DNA of 64,000 nucleotides from Pseudolysinimonas_A sp947085045 (GCA_947085045.1 CAMTUU010000004.1:212993-276992); one strand, 5' to 3'; counted from the stretch's first letter, positions 7,714 to 16,179 are shown. Notes: a model not told the origin generated them from the sequence alone. Translations and numbers: made by a program.

Positions 7714-8718
7714 TCACCGCCGGGGCAGGAAGCCGATGCGGTCGTACACCTTCGCCAGCGTCGCCGAGGCGATCGCGTGGGCCCGCTCCGCGTTGGCCGA
7801 GAGCACCCGGTCGAGTTCGGCCGGGTCGGCGAGCAACTCGAGCGCCCGCTCGCGCACCGGCGTGAACTCGGCGACGACGGCATCCGCGGTCTCCGACTTG
7901 AGGTCGCCGTAGCCGCGGCCCGCGAACGAGTCGACGAGAGCATCCATCGGGGTCGTCGTCAGCGTCGACAGGATCAGCAGCAGGTTCGATACCCCCGGCT
8001 TCTGCTCGGGGTCGAAGCGGATGTCGCGGTCGGCATCCGTCACCGCCGACTTGATCTTCTTCGCGTTCACCGACGGCTCGTCGAGCAGCCAGAGGATGCC
8101 CTGCGGCGACTCGCCCGACTTCGACATCTTCGAGCCGGGGTTCTGCAGGTCGAAGATCTTCGCCGTCGTCGACGGGATGCGCGGTTCGGGCAGCACGAAC
8201 GTCTCGCCGAAGCGCGTGTTGAAGCGGTGACCGAGGTCGCGGGTCAGCTCGATGTGCTGGCGCTGGTCCTCGCCGACGGGCACGATCTCGGCGTCGTAGA
8301 GCAGAATGTCGGCCGCCTGCAGGATCGGGTAGGTGAACAGGCCGACGCTGGCGGCATCCGAGCCCTGCTTCGACGCCTTGTCCTTGTACTGCGTCATGCG
8401 TCCGGCCTCGCCCATGCCGGTGAGCGTGTTCAGCACCCAGCCGAGTTCGGCGTGCGCGGGCACGTGCGATTGCACGAACAGGATGCTGGATGCCGGGTCG
8501 ATCCCGGCCGCGATGTACTGCGCGGCGGTGCGCCGGGTGGCCTCGCGGAGTGCCGCAGGATCTTGCGGCACGGTGATCGCGTGCAGGTCGACGACGCAGT
8601 AGACGGTGTCGTACTCGACCTGCAGGTCGCGCCACTGCATGAGCGCGCCGATGTAATTGCCGATGTGCAGCGAGTCCGCGGAGGGCTGCATCCCCGAGAA
8701 GAGACGGGGCTTGGTCAT
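7714..8718 (-). CDS. trpS: Tryptophan--tRNA ligase
   Basis: 334 residues, normal for bacterial TrpRS. Class I aminoacyl-tRNA synthetase signatures are present: HIGNYIGAL (HIGH-type, near residue 18) and KMSKS in GSKMSKSGESPQG (about 195). It charges tRNA-Trp in the cytoplasm. The ATG at 8718 has an AAGGA ribosome site about 7 nt upstream and the gene lies 16 bp after xth, so the two are probably co-transcribed from the leaderless xth promoter. Confidence 0.97.
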   Translation of the reverse strand: MTKPRLFSGMQPSADSLHIGNYIGALMQWRDLQVEYDTVYCVVDLHAITVPQDPAALREATRRTAAQYIAAGIDPASSILFVQSHVPAHAELGWVLNTLTGMGEAGRMTQYKDKASKQGSDAASVGLFTYPILQAADILLYDAEIVPVGEDQRQHIELTRDLGHRFNTRFGETFVLPEPRIPSTTAKIFDLQNPGSKMSKSGESPQGILWLLDEPSVNAKKIKSAVTDADRDIRFDPEQKPGVSNLLLILSTLTTTPMDALVDSFAGRGYGDLKSETADAVVAEFTPVRERALELLADPAELDRVLSANAERAHAIASATLAKVYDRIGFLPRR

Positions 8719-8734
8719 GGGAGGTCCTTGGGGT

Positions 8735-9565
8735 TCAGAGCTGGTAGTCGACGACGAGCGGAGCGTGGTCGGACCATCGCTCGTCGTACGCCGCTGCCCG
8801 ATCGACCTTCACATCCACGACTTTAGCGGCCAGCTCGAGAGTCGCCGCCTGGTAGTCGATGCGCCAGCCGGTGTTCGTGTCGAACGCCTTCCCCATGTTC
8901 GACCACCAGGTGTACGGGCCGTCAACCTCTCCCGCCGCGCGACGTCCCAGGTCGACGAAGCCGAGCCCACCGCCCGCGTTGTAGTCGTCGTCGCCTTCGG
9001 CGCCGAACATCTTGTCGAGATAGGCCCGCTCCGCCGGGAGGAAGCCCGACTTCTTGACGTTGCCCTTCCAGTTGCGGATGTCCAGGGTGCGGTGCCCGAC
9101 GTTGAAGTCGCCCATCACGACGCTCAGCGGGTGGTGCGTCTTCAGCAGGTCGAGGTGCACGAGCATCCCGTCGAGGAACGCCCACTTCTGCTGTTGCTTC
9201 GGGGTGTCGACGACGCCCGACGGCACGTAGCAGGAGACCACGGTGACGATCGTGCCGTCGATGACGTAGTCGGCCTCCAGCCAGCGGCCGGCCGAGTCGA
9301 AGTCGTCGGGCCCGAAGGTGACCCGGTGGATGTCGGCCTTGCGGCGCGAGGCGATGGCGACTCCCGCGCGGCCTTTCGCCGTCGCCGGGTCGTGCAGGAT
9401 GTCCCACTCGTCGCCCAGCAGCTCTTCGAGGTGCGAGGTTTCGGCCCGCACCTCCTGCATGGCGAGGATGTCGACATCCCGCCCGGCGAGCCACTCGCCC
9501 ATGCCCTTGCGGAAGGCGGCGCGCACCCCGTTGACGTTGACACTGGCGATGCGGAGGCGGGTCAC
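8735..9565 (-). CDS. xth: Exodeoxyribonuclease III (AP endonuclease)
   Basis: 276 residues of the ExoIII/APE1 family. Visible: NVNGVRA (N-terminal strand), AMQEVRAE (metal-binding Glu), VMGDFNVGH (catalytic Asp/Asn), and the C-terminal WSDHAPLVVDY (Asp-His pair). It cuts at abasic sites and removes 3' blocks in base-excision repair. The GTG start at 9565 is supported by a -10 TAGCCT (9572-9577) six nt upstream, giving a leaderless message. trpS follows on the same strand. Confidence 0.94.
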   Translation of the reverse strand: MTRLRIASVNVNGVRAAFRKGMGEWLAGRDVDILAMQEVRAETSHLEELLGDEWDILHDPATAKGRAGVAIASRRKADIHRVTFGPDDFDSAGRWLEADYVIDGTIVTVVSCYVPSGVVDTPKQQQKWAFLDGMLVHLDLLKTHHPLSVVMGDFNVGHRTLDIRNWKGNVKKSGFLPAERAYLDKMFGAEGDDDYNAGGGLGFVDLGRRAAGEVDGPYTWWSNMGKAFDTNTGWRIDYQAATLELAAKVVDVKVDRAAAYDERWSDHAPLVVDYQL

Positions 9566-9601
9566 CCGTCGAGGCTACCGGCGACGACCGTCAGCGCCTG
9601 A

Positions 9602-10606
9602 TCACCGTCGGCCGAACACCCGGTCCCAGAAACCGGGCCGCGCGGGCTCCGGCTCGGGCTCGTGCGCCTTCACCAGTTCGCGCGCCTTCTCGAGCCGCGT
9701 CGCAAACACTTTCTCGTCGAGAACGACCCCCGCATCCTCGATCCCGACGGCCATCCACGACGCCGAGAAGAGCATCACCTGGCAGACGACGTTGTAGTAG
9801 ATCAGCAGGCCGGCGATGACCGCGAAGGAGGCGATCAGGGGGTTGTTCGTGGCCCCGCCGAGCAGCAGTCCGCTCAGCACCGTGAGGGCAGCCAGCCCGA
9901 TCGCGCCGAGCAGCACGCCGCCCCGGAGGAGACGCCACGGGATCTTCACCCCGGAGAGGATCCGGTAGAGCCCGATCAGCGCGACGCCGTAAACGAGAAC
10001 CGAGACGACCAGCGAGACGAATCGCCCCGCGACGAGGCCGAGGGGGGAGTCTCGGGAGAATCCGAGCCCGCCGAGCACGAGGTCGGTCGCGCTCGAGCCC
10101 GCGAACGACAGCGCGGCCGCGAGCAGCAGGAGTGCGGCGAAGGCGATCCCCGTGGCGAGGTCGAACACCTTCTGCAGGGCGAAGTTGGTGGCGGGTTGCG
10201 GCAGGTCGAGCATCGTGCGCACCGACTCCCGCGCCGCCGCCAGCCAGCCGAGGGCCGTGAAGAGCAGTCCGGCGAGGGCGACGACGCCGGACAGCGTGAA
10301 TCCGGCACCCACCAACAGCACCGCCGGCTTGACCGCGCCGGTTCCGTCGCCGTCGTCGATGAGCCCCGGGATGGCCTCGTCGAGGAGGTCGATGAGGGAT
10401 GCCTGGAGTCCCGAATCGTTGCTCACGACGAGACCGGCGATCGAGAACGCGACCCACAGTCCGGCGAACACCGCGAACAGGGCCTGGTACGCCAAGCCGC
10501 CGGCCAGGATCGGGCCGCGATCCGCCGTGTAGTGCGCGAAGACGCGCACCGCCTTGAGCCGTTGGGCCCACGCGACCGTCGTCGCGATGCGATCCTTCAG
10601 GCCCAT
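9602..10606 (-). CDS. YihY/BrkB family membrane protein
   Basis: 334 residues with the YihY fold: an N-terminal amphipathic part (MGLKDRIATTVAWAQRLKAVRVFAHYTADRGPILAGGLAYQALFAVF begins the family block; about residues 1-50) and six hydrophobic segments up to about residue 285, ending in a charged Glu/Pro tail that is cytoplasmic. These are conserved inner-membrane proteins once mis-named ribonuclease BN; no transport substrate is established. ATG at 10606 lies 6 nt after -10 TAGGCT (10613-10618): leaderless. In M. tuberculosis a similar gene neighbours trpS, as here. Confidence 0.88.
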   Translation of the reverse strand: MGLKDRIATTVAWAQRLKAVRVFAHYTADRGPILAGGLAYQALFAVFAGLWVAFSIAGLVVSNDSGLQASLIDLLDEAIPGLIDDGDGTGAVKPAVLLVGAGFTLSGVVALAGLLFTALGWLAAARESVRTMLDLPQPATNFALQKVFDLATGIAFAALLLLAAALSFAGSSATDLVLGGLGFSRDSPLGLVAGRFVSLVVSVLVYGVALIGLYRILSGVKIPWRLLRGGVLLGAIGLAALTVLSGLLLGGATNNPLIASFAVIAGLLIYYNVVCQVMLFSASWMAVGIEDAGVVLDEKVFATRLEKARELVKAHEPEPEPARPGFWDRVFGRR

Positions 10607-10665
10607 TCGACGAGCCTAGGGCCGCCCCAGAACGGGGCGCGCAGGCTTGACGTGCCCGGCATCCA

Positions 10666-10695
10666 TTGGCAACTGAGCAGGCGTCGGGTTAGCGT
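10666..10695 (+). promoter_or_regulatory. Promoter upstream of the ECF sigma-factor fusion
   Basis: TTGGCA (10666-10671), 18-bp spacer, TAGCGT (10690-10695): a good housekeeping-sigma promoter. Transcription from about 10702 would give a 150-165 nt leader that contains G-run/C-run pairs around 10708-10735 and then the conserved element at 10750-10795. The leader is long and structured, so control after initiation is possible. Confidence 0.5.
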
Positions 10696-10749
10696 GAGGG
10701 GTACGGGCCGGGGGGCCTGTCCCCCGATAGGGGGGTGAGATGCGGGTGA

Positions 10750-10795
10750 GAACCCGCGTCATAGTAGACGGAACGGGCTGTCTCTCTTGTTGAGG
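10750..10795 (+). repeat. Conserved non-coding element, copy A
   Basis: The block GAACCCGCGTCATAGT (10750-10765), 14 variable bases, then GTCTCTCTTGTTGAGG (10780-10795). The same arrangement with the same 30-nt offset recurs after the sigma gene (12457-12502). In this copy the block is followed by a two-part stem-loop, TGAGGT/ACCTCA enclosing GCGGA/TCCGC (about 10790-10827), just upstream of the ribosome site. It may be an autoregulated promoter or a structured RNA; sequence alone does not decide. Confidence 0.6.
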
Positions 10796-10867
10796 TGACG
10801 CGGACTCACCATCCGCAAGACCTCACCCATAAAGGGACAAGGAGAGGCCCGGGAATGGATCAGGGGG

Positions 10868-12421
10868 ATGAGCAGTCAGGACTCGAAGCTAACCACTTCG
10901 GATGCGGAGCTGATCGAACGCGCGCGATCGGGGGATACGCGCGCTTTCGGGGAACTGTGGCACCGTCACTATCGTTCTGCCGCTCGCGTCGCCCGTCAGT
11001 TCACTTCGTCGATCGATGCGGACGACCTCGTCTCTGAGGCGTACGCACGGATCTACCAGCGTGTGCTGGCGGGCGGCGGGCCCACCGGGGCTTTCCGGCC
11101 GTACCTCTATACGACTATCCGAAATCTCGCGTCTAGCTGGGGAGCCGCGTCACGCGACATCCAGGTGGACATCATCGAAGACTTCGAAGACGACAGGATC
11201 CCGGACGACCCGGCGGCCTGGGCGCTCGACCGCACGCTGACCGCGCGGGCCTTCCGCTCGCTGCCGGAGCGCTGGCAGTCGGTGCTCTGGTACACCGAAG
11301 TCGAGGGCATGGACCCGCACGAGGTGGCCCCGCTCATGGGCATGACCGCCAACGGTGTCGCCGCGCTCTCCTACCGTGCGCGCGAGGGCCTGCGGAAGGC
11401 CTGGCTGCAGGCCCACGTCTCGGATGCCACCGCGTCCGGCGAATGCCAGTGGGCGATGTCGCGCCTCGGCGAACACGCCCGCGACGGTCTGTCGAACCGC
11501 GACCGCGAGCGGCTCACCGTGCACCTCGCCGACTGCGCCAAGTGCACGGTCGTCTCCGAGGAGGTCGACGAGGTCGGCTCGCACCTGGCCATGGTGATGC
11601 TCCCGCTGCTGCTCGGCGGCGTCGCGGGCGGGTCGCTGCTCGCCTCGCTCGGGTCGGCATCCGGCGCCGCCGCCGCGAGCCTGCCCATTCCCGACGTGCC
11701 CGTCGCGCTCACCACCATGACCGGCAGCGGCGTGCTCGCCGCCCCGATCGTCGGCGGACTCTCGCTCGGTGCCGCGACCGGGGTGAGTACCCTCGTCGGC
11801 GGTTTCGCGGTGGCCGCGGCCATCGCCGGCAGCGTCGCGCTCGGCCTCGCCCCGAGCTACGCGGACGGCACCGGCTCCACGCCGCCGCCCGTCGCGGTCG
11901 AGCAGACGGAGGTCCCGGTGACGGGTGCGGCCGAGGGCGCCGCCCCCGGCGCGGGCGTCATCGTCGCGGGTGACACCGCCGACGGTGTCGTCGGCGACGT
12001 CGTCGACGGTGTCACCGGAGACGTCGGGGATGTCGTCGACGGACTCGTCGGAACAGTCACCGGCGGCGCACCGCCGGAAGGGCACACCGCGCCCGGCGGA
12101 GTGGTCGCAGCCGACATCTCCCTCAACCGCTCCGGCACCGGCACGCCCGGCGCGACCGTGTCGCTGCAGGCCGCGGGCCAGATCTATGCGACCACGAAGG
12201 TACGGGCCGACGGCACCTACACGCTCGTCACCCTCGTGCCCGACGGCACGCAGAACCTCGAACTCGTGCAGGCCGTCGACAAGCTCTACCTCGCGCAGTT
12301 GCTCGGCATCGACGGCGTCCTCGCGCAGGTGCTCGGCACGCTCGACGGGCTCGTCGCCCACCTCATCCAGCCGTTGACGCTCGGTTCGTCGACCAACGGC
12401 CTCGCCATCCGGTACGGCTGA
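10868..12421 (+). CDS. ECF sigma factor fused to zinc-finger, membrane and extracellular domains
   Basis: 517 residues. About 10-185 is a sigma-70 of the extracytoplasmic-function class: region 2 (LWHRHYRSAARVARQF, DADDLVSEAYARIYQRV) and region 4 (LPERWQSVLWYTEVEGM, then a helix-turn-helix in VAPLMGMTANGVAALSYRA). Next comes an anti-sigma-like zinc finger, HLADCAKC (about 218-225), hydrophobic segments at roughly 240-265 and 300-335, and an outside part with Val/Asp/Gly repeats followed by an Ig-like strand-rich domain. Sigma and anti-sigma functions are thus on one chain anchored in the membrane, which would need release (for example by proteolysis) to act. Start 10868 has only a G-run before it; ATG 10855 has the better ribosome site but is in another frame (see findings). 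Target genes are unknown. Confidence 0.85.
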   Translation: MSSQDSKLTTSDAELIERARSGDTRAFGELWHRHYRSAARVARQFTSSIDADDLVSEAYARIYQRVLAGGGPTGAFRPYLYTTIRNLASSWGAASRDIQVDIIEDFEDDRIPDDPAAWALDRTLTARAFRSLPERWQSVLWYTEVEGMDPHEVAPLMGMTANGVAALSYRAREGLRKAWLQAHVSDATASGECQWAMSRLGEHARDGLSNRDRERLTVHLADCAKCTVVSEEVDEVGSHLAMVMLPLLLGGVAGGSLLASLGSASGAAAASLPIPDVPVALTTMTGSGVLAAPIVGGLSLGAATGVSTLVGGFAVAAAIAGSVALGLAPSYADGTGSTPPPVAVEQTEVPVTGAAEGAAPGAGVIVAGDTADGVVGDVVDGVTGDVGDVVDGLVGTVTGGAPPEGHTAPGGVVAADISLNRSGTGTPGATVSLQAAGQIYATTKVRADGTYTLVTLVPDGTQNLELVQAVDKLYLAQLLGIDGVLAQVLGTLDGLVAHLIQPLTLGSSTNGLAIRYG

Positions 12422-12456
12422 TCGCCGCCCCGGGACGTCGGGGCGAAGTTTCGTGC

Positions 12457-12502
12457 GAACCCGCGTCATAGTGACGCCGGTTCGCCGTCTCTTCTGGTGA
12501 GG
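12457..12502 (+). repeat. Conserved non-coding element, copy B
   Basis: GAACCCGCGTCATAGT (12457-12472, identical to copy A), 14 diverged bases, then GTCTCTTCTGGTGAGG (12487-12502; 13 of 16 as in copy A). A different but analogous stem-loop follows (CCCTCA/TGAGGG inside GAGG/CCTC, about 12499-12532). No gene lies downstream on this strand; a strong terminator does, at 12591-12625. Duplication with conserved spacing and changed but still pairing hairpins suggests selected function. Confidence 0.6.
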
Positions 12503-12590
12503 CCCTCACGACGTCCCATGAGGGCACCTCTTCCGGTCCCGCGGTGATCCCAGCCTCCGCGGGGCCGGATCTCTCACTCGAGGATACGGA

Positions 12591-12625
12591 AAGACCCCAG
12601 AGCCGGGAGAGGGCTCTGGGGTCTT
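12591..12625. terminator. Strong bidirectional terminator hairpin
   Basis: A perfect 14-bp stem, AAGACCCCAGAGCC (12591-12604) pairing with 12612-12625, with a 7-nt G-rich loop and T-rich 3' end on both strands. It sits between the convergent sigma-factor gene and sdhB, so it can stop both transcripts, and would also end any RNA begun at copy B of the conserved element. Confidence 0.85.
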
Positions 12626-12641
12626 CTCGTGCGTCTTGCGA

Positions 12642-13433
12642 TCAGACGACGGTGAGGTCCAGCATCGGCAGACCCGGGTTGCCCCGCAGCACCGCCTGCT
12701 TGACCTCGGCGATCGCCTTCGTCACCTCGATGCCGCGCGGGCAGGCCTCGGAGCAGTTGAAGGTCGTGCGGCAGCGCCACACCCCCTCCTTGTCGTTGAG
12801 GATGTCGAGGCGCACCTGCGAACCCTCGTCGCGGCTGTCGAAGATGAAGCGGTGCGCGTTGACGATCGCCGCCGGGCCGAAGTACTGGCCGTCGGTCCAG
12901 AAGACCGGGCACGACGACGTGCACGCGGCGCAGAGGATGCACTTGGTGGTGTCGTCGAAGATCGCGCGCTGGGCGACCGACTGAATGCGTTCCTTGTCGG
13001 GCTTGTCGCTCGCGATCAGGAACGGCTGGATCTGCCGGTACGACTCGAAGAACGGCTCCATGTCGACGATGAGGTCCTTCTCGAGCGGCAGGCCCTTGAT
13101 CGCCTCGACGTAGATCGGCCGCGAGATGTCGAGATCCTTGATCAGGGTCTTGCAGGCGAGCCGGTTGCGGCCGTTGATGCGCATCGCGTCCGAACCGCAG
13201 ATGCCGTGCGCGCACGAGCGGCGGAACGAGAGCGAGCCGTCCTGCTCCCACTTGATCTGGTGCAGCGCGTCGAGCACGCGGTCGGTCGGGTACATCTGCA
13301 CGTCGTAGTCGACCCAGCGCGGCTCGTCGTCGACCTCGGGGTCGAAGCGACGGATGATCAGGGTGACCGTGAACGCCTGGATGCCCGTCTCCTGCGACGG
13401 GTTGCCGGGCTCCGGGGTGGGTGCAGTGACCAT
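12642..13433 (-). CDS. sdhB: Succinate dehydrogenase iron-sulfur subunit
   Basis: 263 residues. Three Fe-S cluster Cys sets are visible: CAHGICGSDAM plus a later Cys for [2Fe-2S], CILCAACTSSCP and CSEACPRG for the [4Fe-4S] and [3Fe-4S] clusters. It carries electrons from SdhA flavin to quinone in complex II. Last gene of sdhC-sdhD-sdhA-sdhB; its GTG/ATG region overlaps the sdhA stop by one base (TGATG). A terminator follows at 12591-12625. Confidence 0.97.
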   Translation of the reverse strand: MVTAPTPEPGNPSQETGIQAFTVTLIIRRFDPEVDDEPRWVDYDVQMYPTDRVLDALHQIKWEQDGSLSFRRSCAHGICGSDAMRINGRNRLACKTLIKDLDISRPIYVEAIKGLPLEKDLIVDMEPFFESYRQIQPFLIASDKPDKERIQSVAQRAIFDDTTKCILCAACTSSCPVFWTDGQYFGPAAIVNAHRFIFDSRDEGSQVRLDILNDKEGVWRCRTTFNCSEACPRGIEVTKAIAEVKQAVLRGNPGLPMLDLTVV

Positions 13434-15229
13434 CAGTACTTCCGCTCCATGGGCTGGTAATTCGTGACGACGACCGGCTTCCAGTCGAGCGTGATGTGGT
13501 CGGCGGCGTCGGCCGAGTGCGGATCGCCCGTCAGGTACGCCATCGTGTGCTTCATGTAAGCGGCGTCGTCGCGATCGGGGTAGTCGTCGCGCATGTGGCC
13601 GCCGCGGCTCTCCTTGCGGTTGCGCGCCGAGAAGACGACGACCTCCGCGAGGTCGAGCAGGAAGCCGAGTTCGATCGCCTCGAGCAGATCGGTGTTGAAC
13701 CGCTTGCCCTTGTCCTGGATCGAGACGTTCTTGTACCGCTCGCGCAGGGTGTGGATCGTCTGGGTGACCTTCTCGAGCGAGGAGTCGGTGCGGAACACCT
13801 GGGCGTTCTTGTCCATCTCGTCCTGTAGCTCCTTGCGGAGATGCGCGATGCGCTCGGTGCCGGTCGAGTTCTTGAAGTCGGCGACGAGCCCGGTGACGAA
13901 GGCCGCCGGGTCGTCGGGCAGCGGCGTCCAGTCGACGGTCTTGGCGTACTCGACGGCGTTGTTACCGGCGCGCTTGCCGAATACGTTGATGTCGAGCAGC
14001 GAGTTGGTGCCGAGGCGGTTCGAGCCGTGCACGCTCACGCACGCGCACTCGCCGGCGGCGTACAGCCCGGGCACGACGGTGTCGTTGTCACGCAGCACCT
14101 CGGCCTTGACGTTGGTCGGGATGCCGCCCATCGCGTAGTGCGCGGTGGGCATCACCGGAACCGGCTCGACGACCGGGTCGACGCCGAGATAGGTGCGGGC
14201 GAATTCGGTGATGTCAGGGAGCTTGGTCTCGAGCACTTCGGCGCCGAGATGGGTGCAGTCCAGCAGGACGTAGTCCTTGTGCGGGCCGGCACCGCGTCCC
14301 TCGGCGACCTCCTGCACCATGCACCGCGACACGATGTCGCGCGGCGCGAGGTCCTTGATCGTGGGGGCGTAGCGCTCCATGAAGCGTTCGCCCGACGCGT
14401 TGCGCAGGATGGCGCCCTCACCGCGCGCTCCCTCGGTGAGGAGGATGCCGAGGCCGGCCAGTCCGGTCGGGTGGAACTGGAAGAACTCCATGTCCTCGAG
14501 CGGCAGGCCCTTGCGCCAGATGATCCCGACGCCGTCGCCGGTGAGGGTGTGGGCGTTCGAGGTGGTCTTGTAGATCTTGCCGAAGCCGCCGGTGGCGAAG
14601 ACGATCGCCTTGGCCTGGAACACGTGGATCTCACCGGTCGAGAGCTCGTAGGCGACGATGCCCGACGGCTGGTCGACGCCCTTGACCTTGGTCATGACGA
14701 CATCCAGGGCGTAGTACTCGTTGTAGAACTCGACGCCGAGCCTCACGCAGTTCTGGAACAGCGTCTGCAGGATCATGTGGCCCGTGCGGTCGGCGGCGTA
14801 GCAGGCCCGGCGCACCGGCGCCTTGCCGTGGTCGCGCGTGTGGCCGCCGAAGCGCCGCTGGTCGATCTTGCCCTCGGGGGTGCGGTTGAACGGCAGACCC
14901 ATGTTCTCGAGGTCGAGGACGGCGTCGATCGCCTCCTTCGCGAGGATCTCGGCCGCATCCTGGTCGACGAGGTAATCGCCGCCCTTCACGGTGTCGAAGG
15001 TGTGCCACTCCCAGCTGTCCTCCTCGACGTTGGCGAGCGCCGCGGCCATGCCGCCCTGCGCCGCCCCGGTGTGCGACCGGGTCGGGTACAGCTTCGTGAT
15101 GACCGCCGTGCGGGCCTTGGGCCCGGCCTCGATCGCCGCGCGCATGCCGGCGCCGCCGGCCCCCACGATCACGACGTCGTAGCGGTGATAGTGGACGCCG
15201 TCGATGACGTCCCCGTCTTCGAATTCCAT
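13433..15229 (-). CDS. sdhA: Succinate dehydrogenase flavoprotein subunit
   Basis: 598 residues with the FAD-binding start VVIVGAGGAGMRAAIEAG, the covalent-flavin motif TRSHTGAAQGGM, the catalytic-site block FQFHPTGL and the C-terminal NRLGTNSLLDINVFG. It oxidises succinate to fumarate at the inner face of the membrane, linking the TCA cycle to the respiratory chain. It follows sdhD on the same strand with a 27-bp gap and is translationally coupled to sdhB. Confidence 0.98.
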   Translation of the reverse strand: MEFEDGDVIDGVHYHRYDVVIVGAGGAGMRAAIEAGPKARTAVITKLYPTRSHTGAAQGGMAAALANVEEDSWEWHTFDTVKGGDYLVDQDAAEILAKEAIDAVLDLENMGLPFNRTPEGKIDQRRFGGHTRDHGKAPVRRACYAADRTGHMILQTLFQNCVRLGVEFYNEYYALDVVMTKVKGVDQPSGIVAYELSTGEIHVFQAKAIVFATGGFGKIYKTTSNAHTLTGDGVGIIWRKGLPLEDMEFFQFHPTGLAGLGILLTEGARGEGAILRNASGERFMERYAPTIKDLAPRDIVSRCMVQEVAEGRGAGPHKDYVLLDCTHLGAEVLETKLPDITEFARTYLGVDPVVEPVPVMPTAHYAMGGIPTNVKAEVLRDNDTVVPGLYAAGECACVSVHGSNRLGTNSLLDINVFGKRAGNNAVEYAKTVDWTPLPDDPAAFVTGLVADFKNSTGTERIAHLRKELQDEMDKNAQVFRTDSSLEKVTQTIHTLRERYKNVSIQDKGKRFNTDLLEAIELGFLLDLAEVVVFSARNRKESRGGHMRDDYPDRDDAAYMKHTMAYLTGDPHSADAADHITLDWKPVVVTNYQPMERKY

Positions 15230-15256
15230 ATGTCTTGGGCCTTGGATGTCAGCGAG

Positions 15257-15694
15257 TCAGAGGGTCGAGCAGAATTGCGGGAGCACGTCGGCCGGGGTGC
15301 CGGTCGGGCACGGGTCGAACGTCGTCAGCACGAGGCTGCCGAGCACCAGCAGCGAGATCGTCGCCACCGCGAGCAGCCCGAGGAAGACGACGCGCAGTCG
15401 CCCGCGGGCGTAGTCGTTGATGATCGTGCGCATCCCGTTGGCGCCGTGGATGAGGGCCAGCCAGAGCAGCAGCATGTCGTAGACGATCCAGAACGGATCG
15501 GCCAGCTTGCCGGCGACGAAGGCGAAGTCGATCGCCTTCACCCCCTCGCCGAGGAACAGGTTCACCAGGAGGTGGCCGAAGATCAGCACGACGAGCACGA
15601 CGCCCGAGGCGCGCATGTACAGCCAGCCCCACATCTCCCAGTTGACGCGGCGGCGACGCGACGGGCCGGAGTTGGGCAGCGGGATCGCGGTCAC
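15257..15694 (-). CDS. sdhD: Succinate dehydrogenase membrane anchor SdhD
   Basis: 145 residues, GTG start at 15694, one base after the sdhC stop. Three membrane helices are predicted (about residues 28-50, 68-92, 103-125), the helix-2 segment DMLLLWLALIHGANGMR holding the His and flanking residues expected near haem/quinone. Anchors SdhAB in the membrane. The position between sdhC and sdhA and the helix pattern make the assignment secure despite low sequence conservation. Confidence 0.92.
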   Translation of the reverse strand: MTAIPLPNSGPSRRRRVNWEMWGWLYMRASGVVLVVLIFGHLLVNLFLGEGVKAIDFAFVAGKLADPFWIVYDMLLLWLALIHGANGMRTIINDYARGRLRVVFLGLLAVATISLLVLGSLVLTTFDPCPTGTPADVLPQFCSTL

Positions 15695-15695
15695 T

Positions 15696-16121
15696 TCACT
15701 CGCCTCCGAAGATGTTCATGATCTGGCGCGGCACGAAGCCGACGAGCAGCAGCGCCCAGATCGCGATCGCGATCCAGAACATCAGACGCTGGATGCGGGG
15801 GCCGATCGCGAGGAAGTCGATCGCGATGATCCGCAAGCCGTTGAGGGCGTGCAGGCCGATCGCCGCGACCAGGCCGATCTCGCCGATGCCCATGATCGGC
15901 GTCTTGTACGACTCGATGACGACGTTGTAGCCCTCGGGCCAGATGCGCACCAGCGACGTGTCGAGGATGTGCACCAACAGGAAGAAGAAGATGGCGACTC
16001 CGGTGATCCGGTGGAGCACCCAGGACCACATGCCCTCGCGTCCGCGGTACAGCGTTCCGACGGGTCGCTTGAGGGGTGTGATCTTGGGAGCCCGGATCTT
16101 CGCCGCGGCCTCACTGGACAC
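15696..16121 (-). CDS. sdhC: Succinate dehydrogenase cytochrome b556 subunit SdhC
   Basis: 141 residues from GTG at 16121, chosen because AAGGAGGA lies 7 nt upstream. The family signature is present: LYRGREGMWSWVLHRITGV (Ser and Arg near the quinone site) followed by FFFLLVHILD with a candidate haem-ligand His. Three membrane helices (about 33-55, 70-95, 108-130). First gene of the sdh operon, transcribed from a promoter about 55 nt upstream. Confidence 0.93.
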   Translation of the reverse strand: MSSEAAAKIRAPKITPLKRPVGTLYRGREGMWSWVLHRITGVAIFFFLLVHILDTSLVRIWPEGYNVVIESYKTPIMGIGEIGLVAAIGLHALNGLRIIAIDFLAIGPRIQRLMFWIAIAIWALLLVGFVPRQIMNIFGGE

Positions 16122-16179
16122 GGATTCCTCCTTGTGCTCCGTCGCGGGGTGGCGCGCCGCAGTGTGAATCGGTGGTCTC

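Noticed and set aside
11940..12060. Tandem repeat in the sigma-fusion gene as a possible protein repeat domain
   Set aside because: The Val-Asp-Gly-rich units are irregular and short; more like a flexible low-complexity linker than a domain or DNA satellite.
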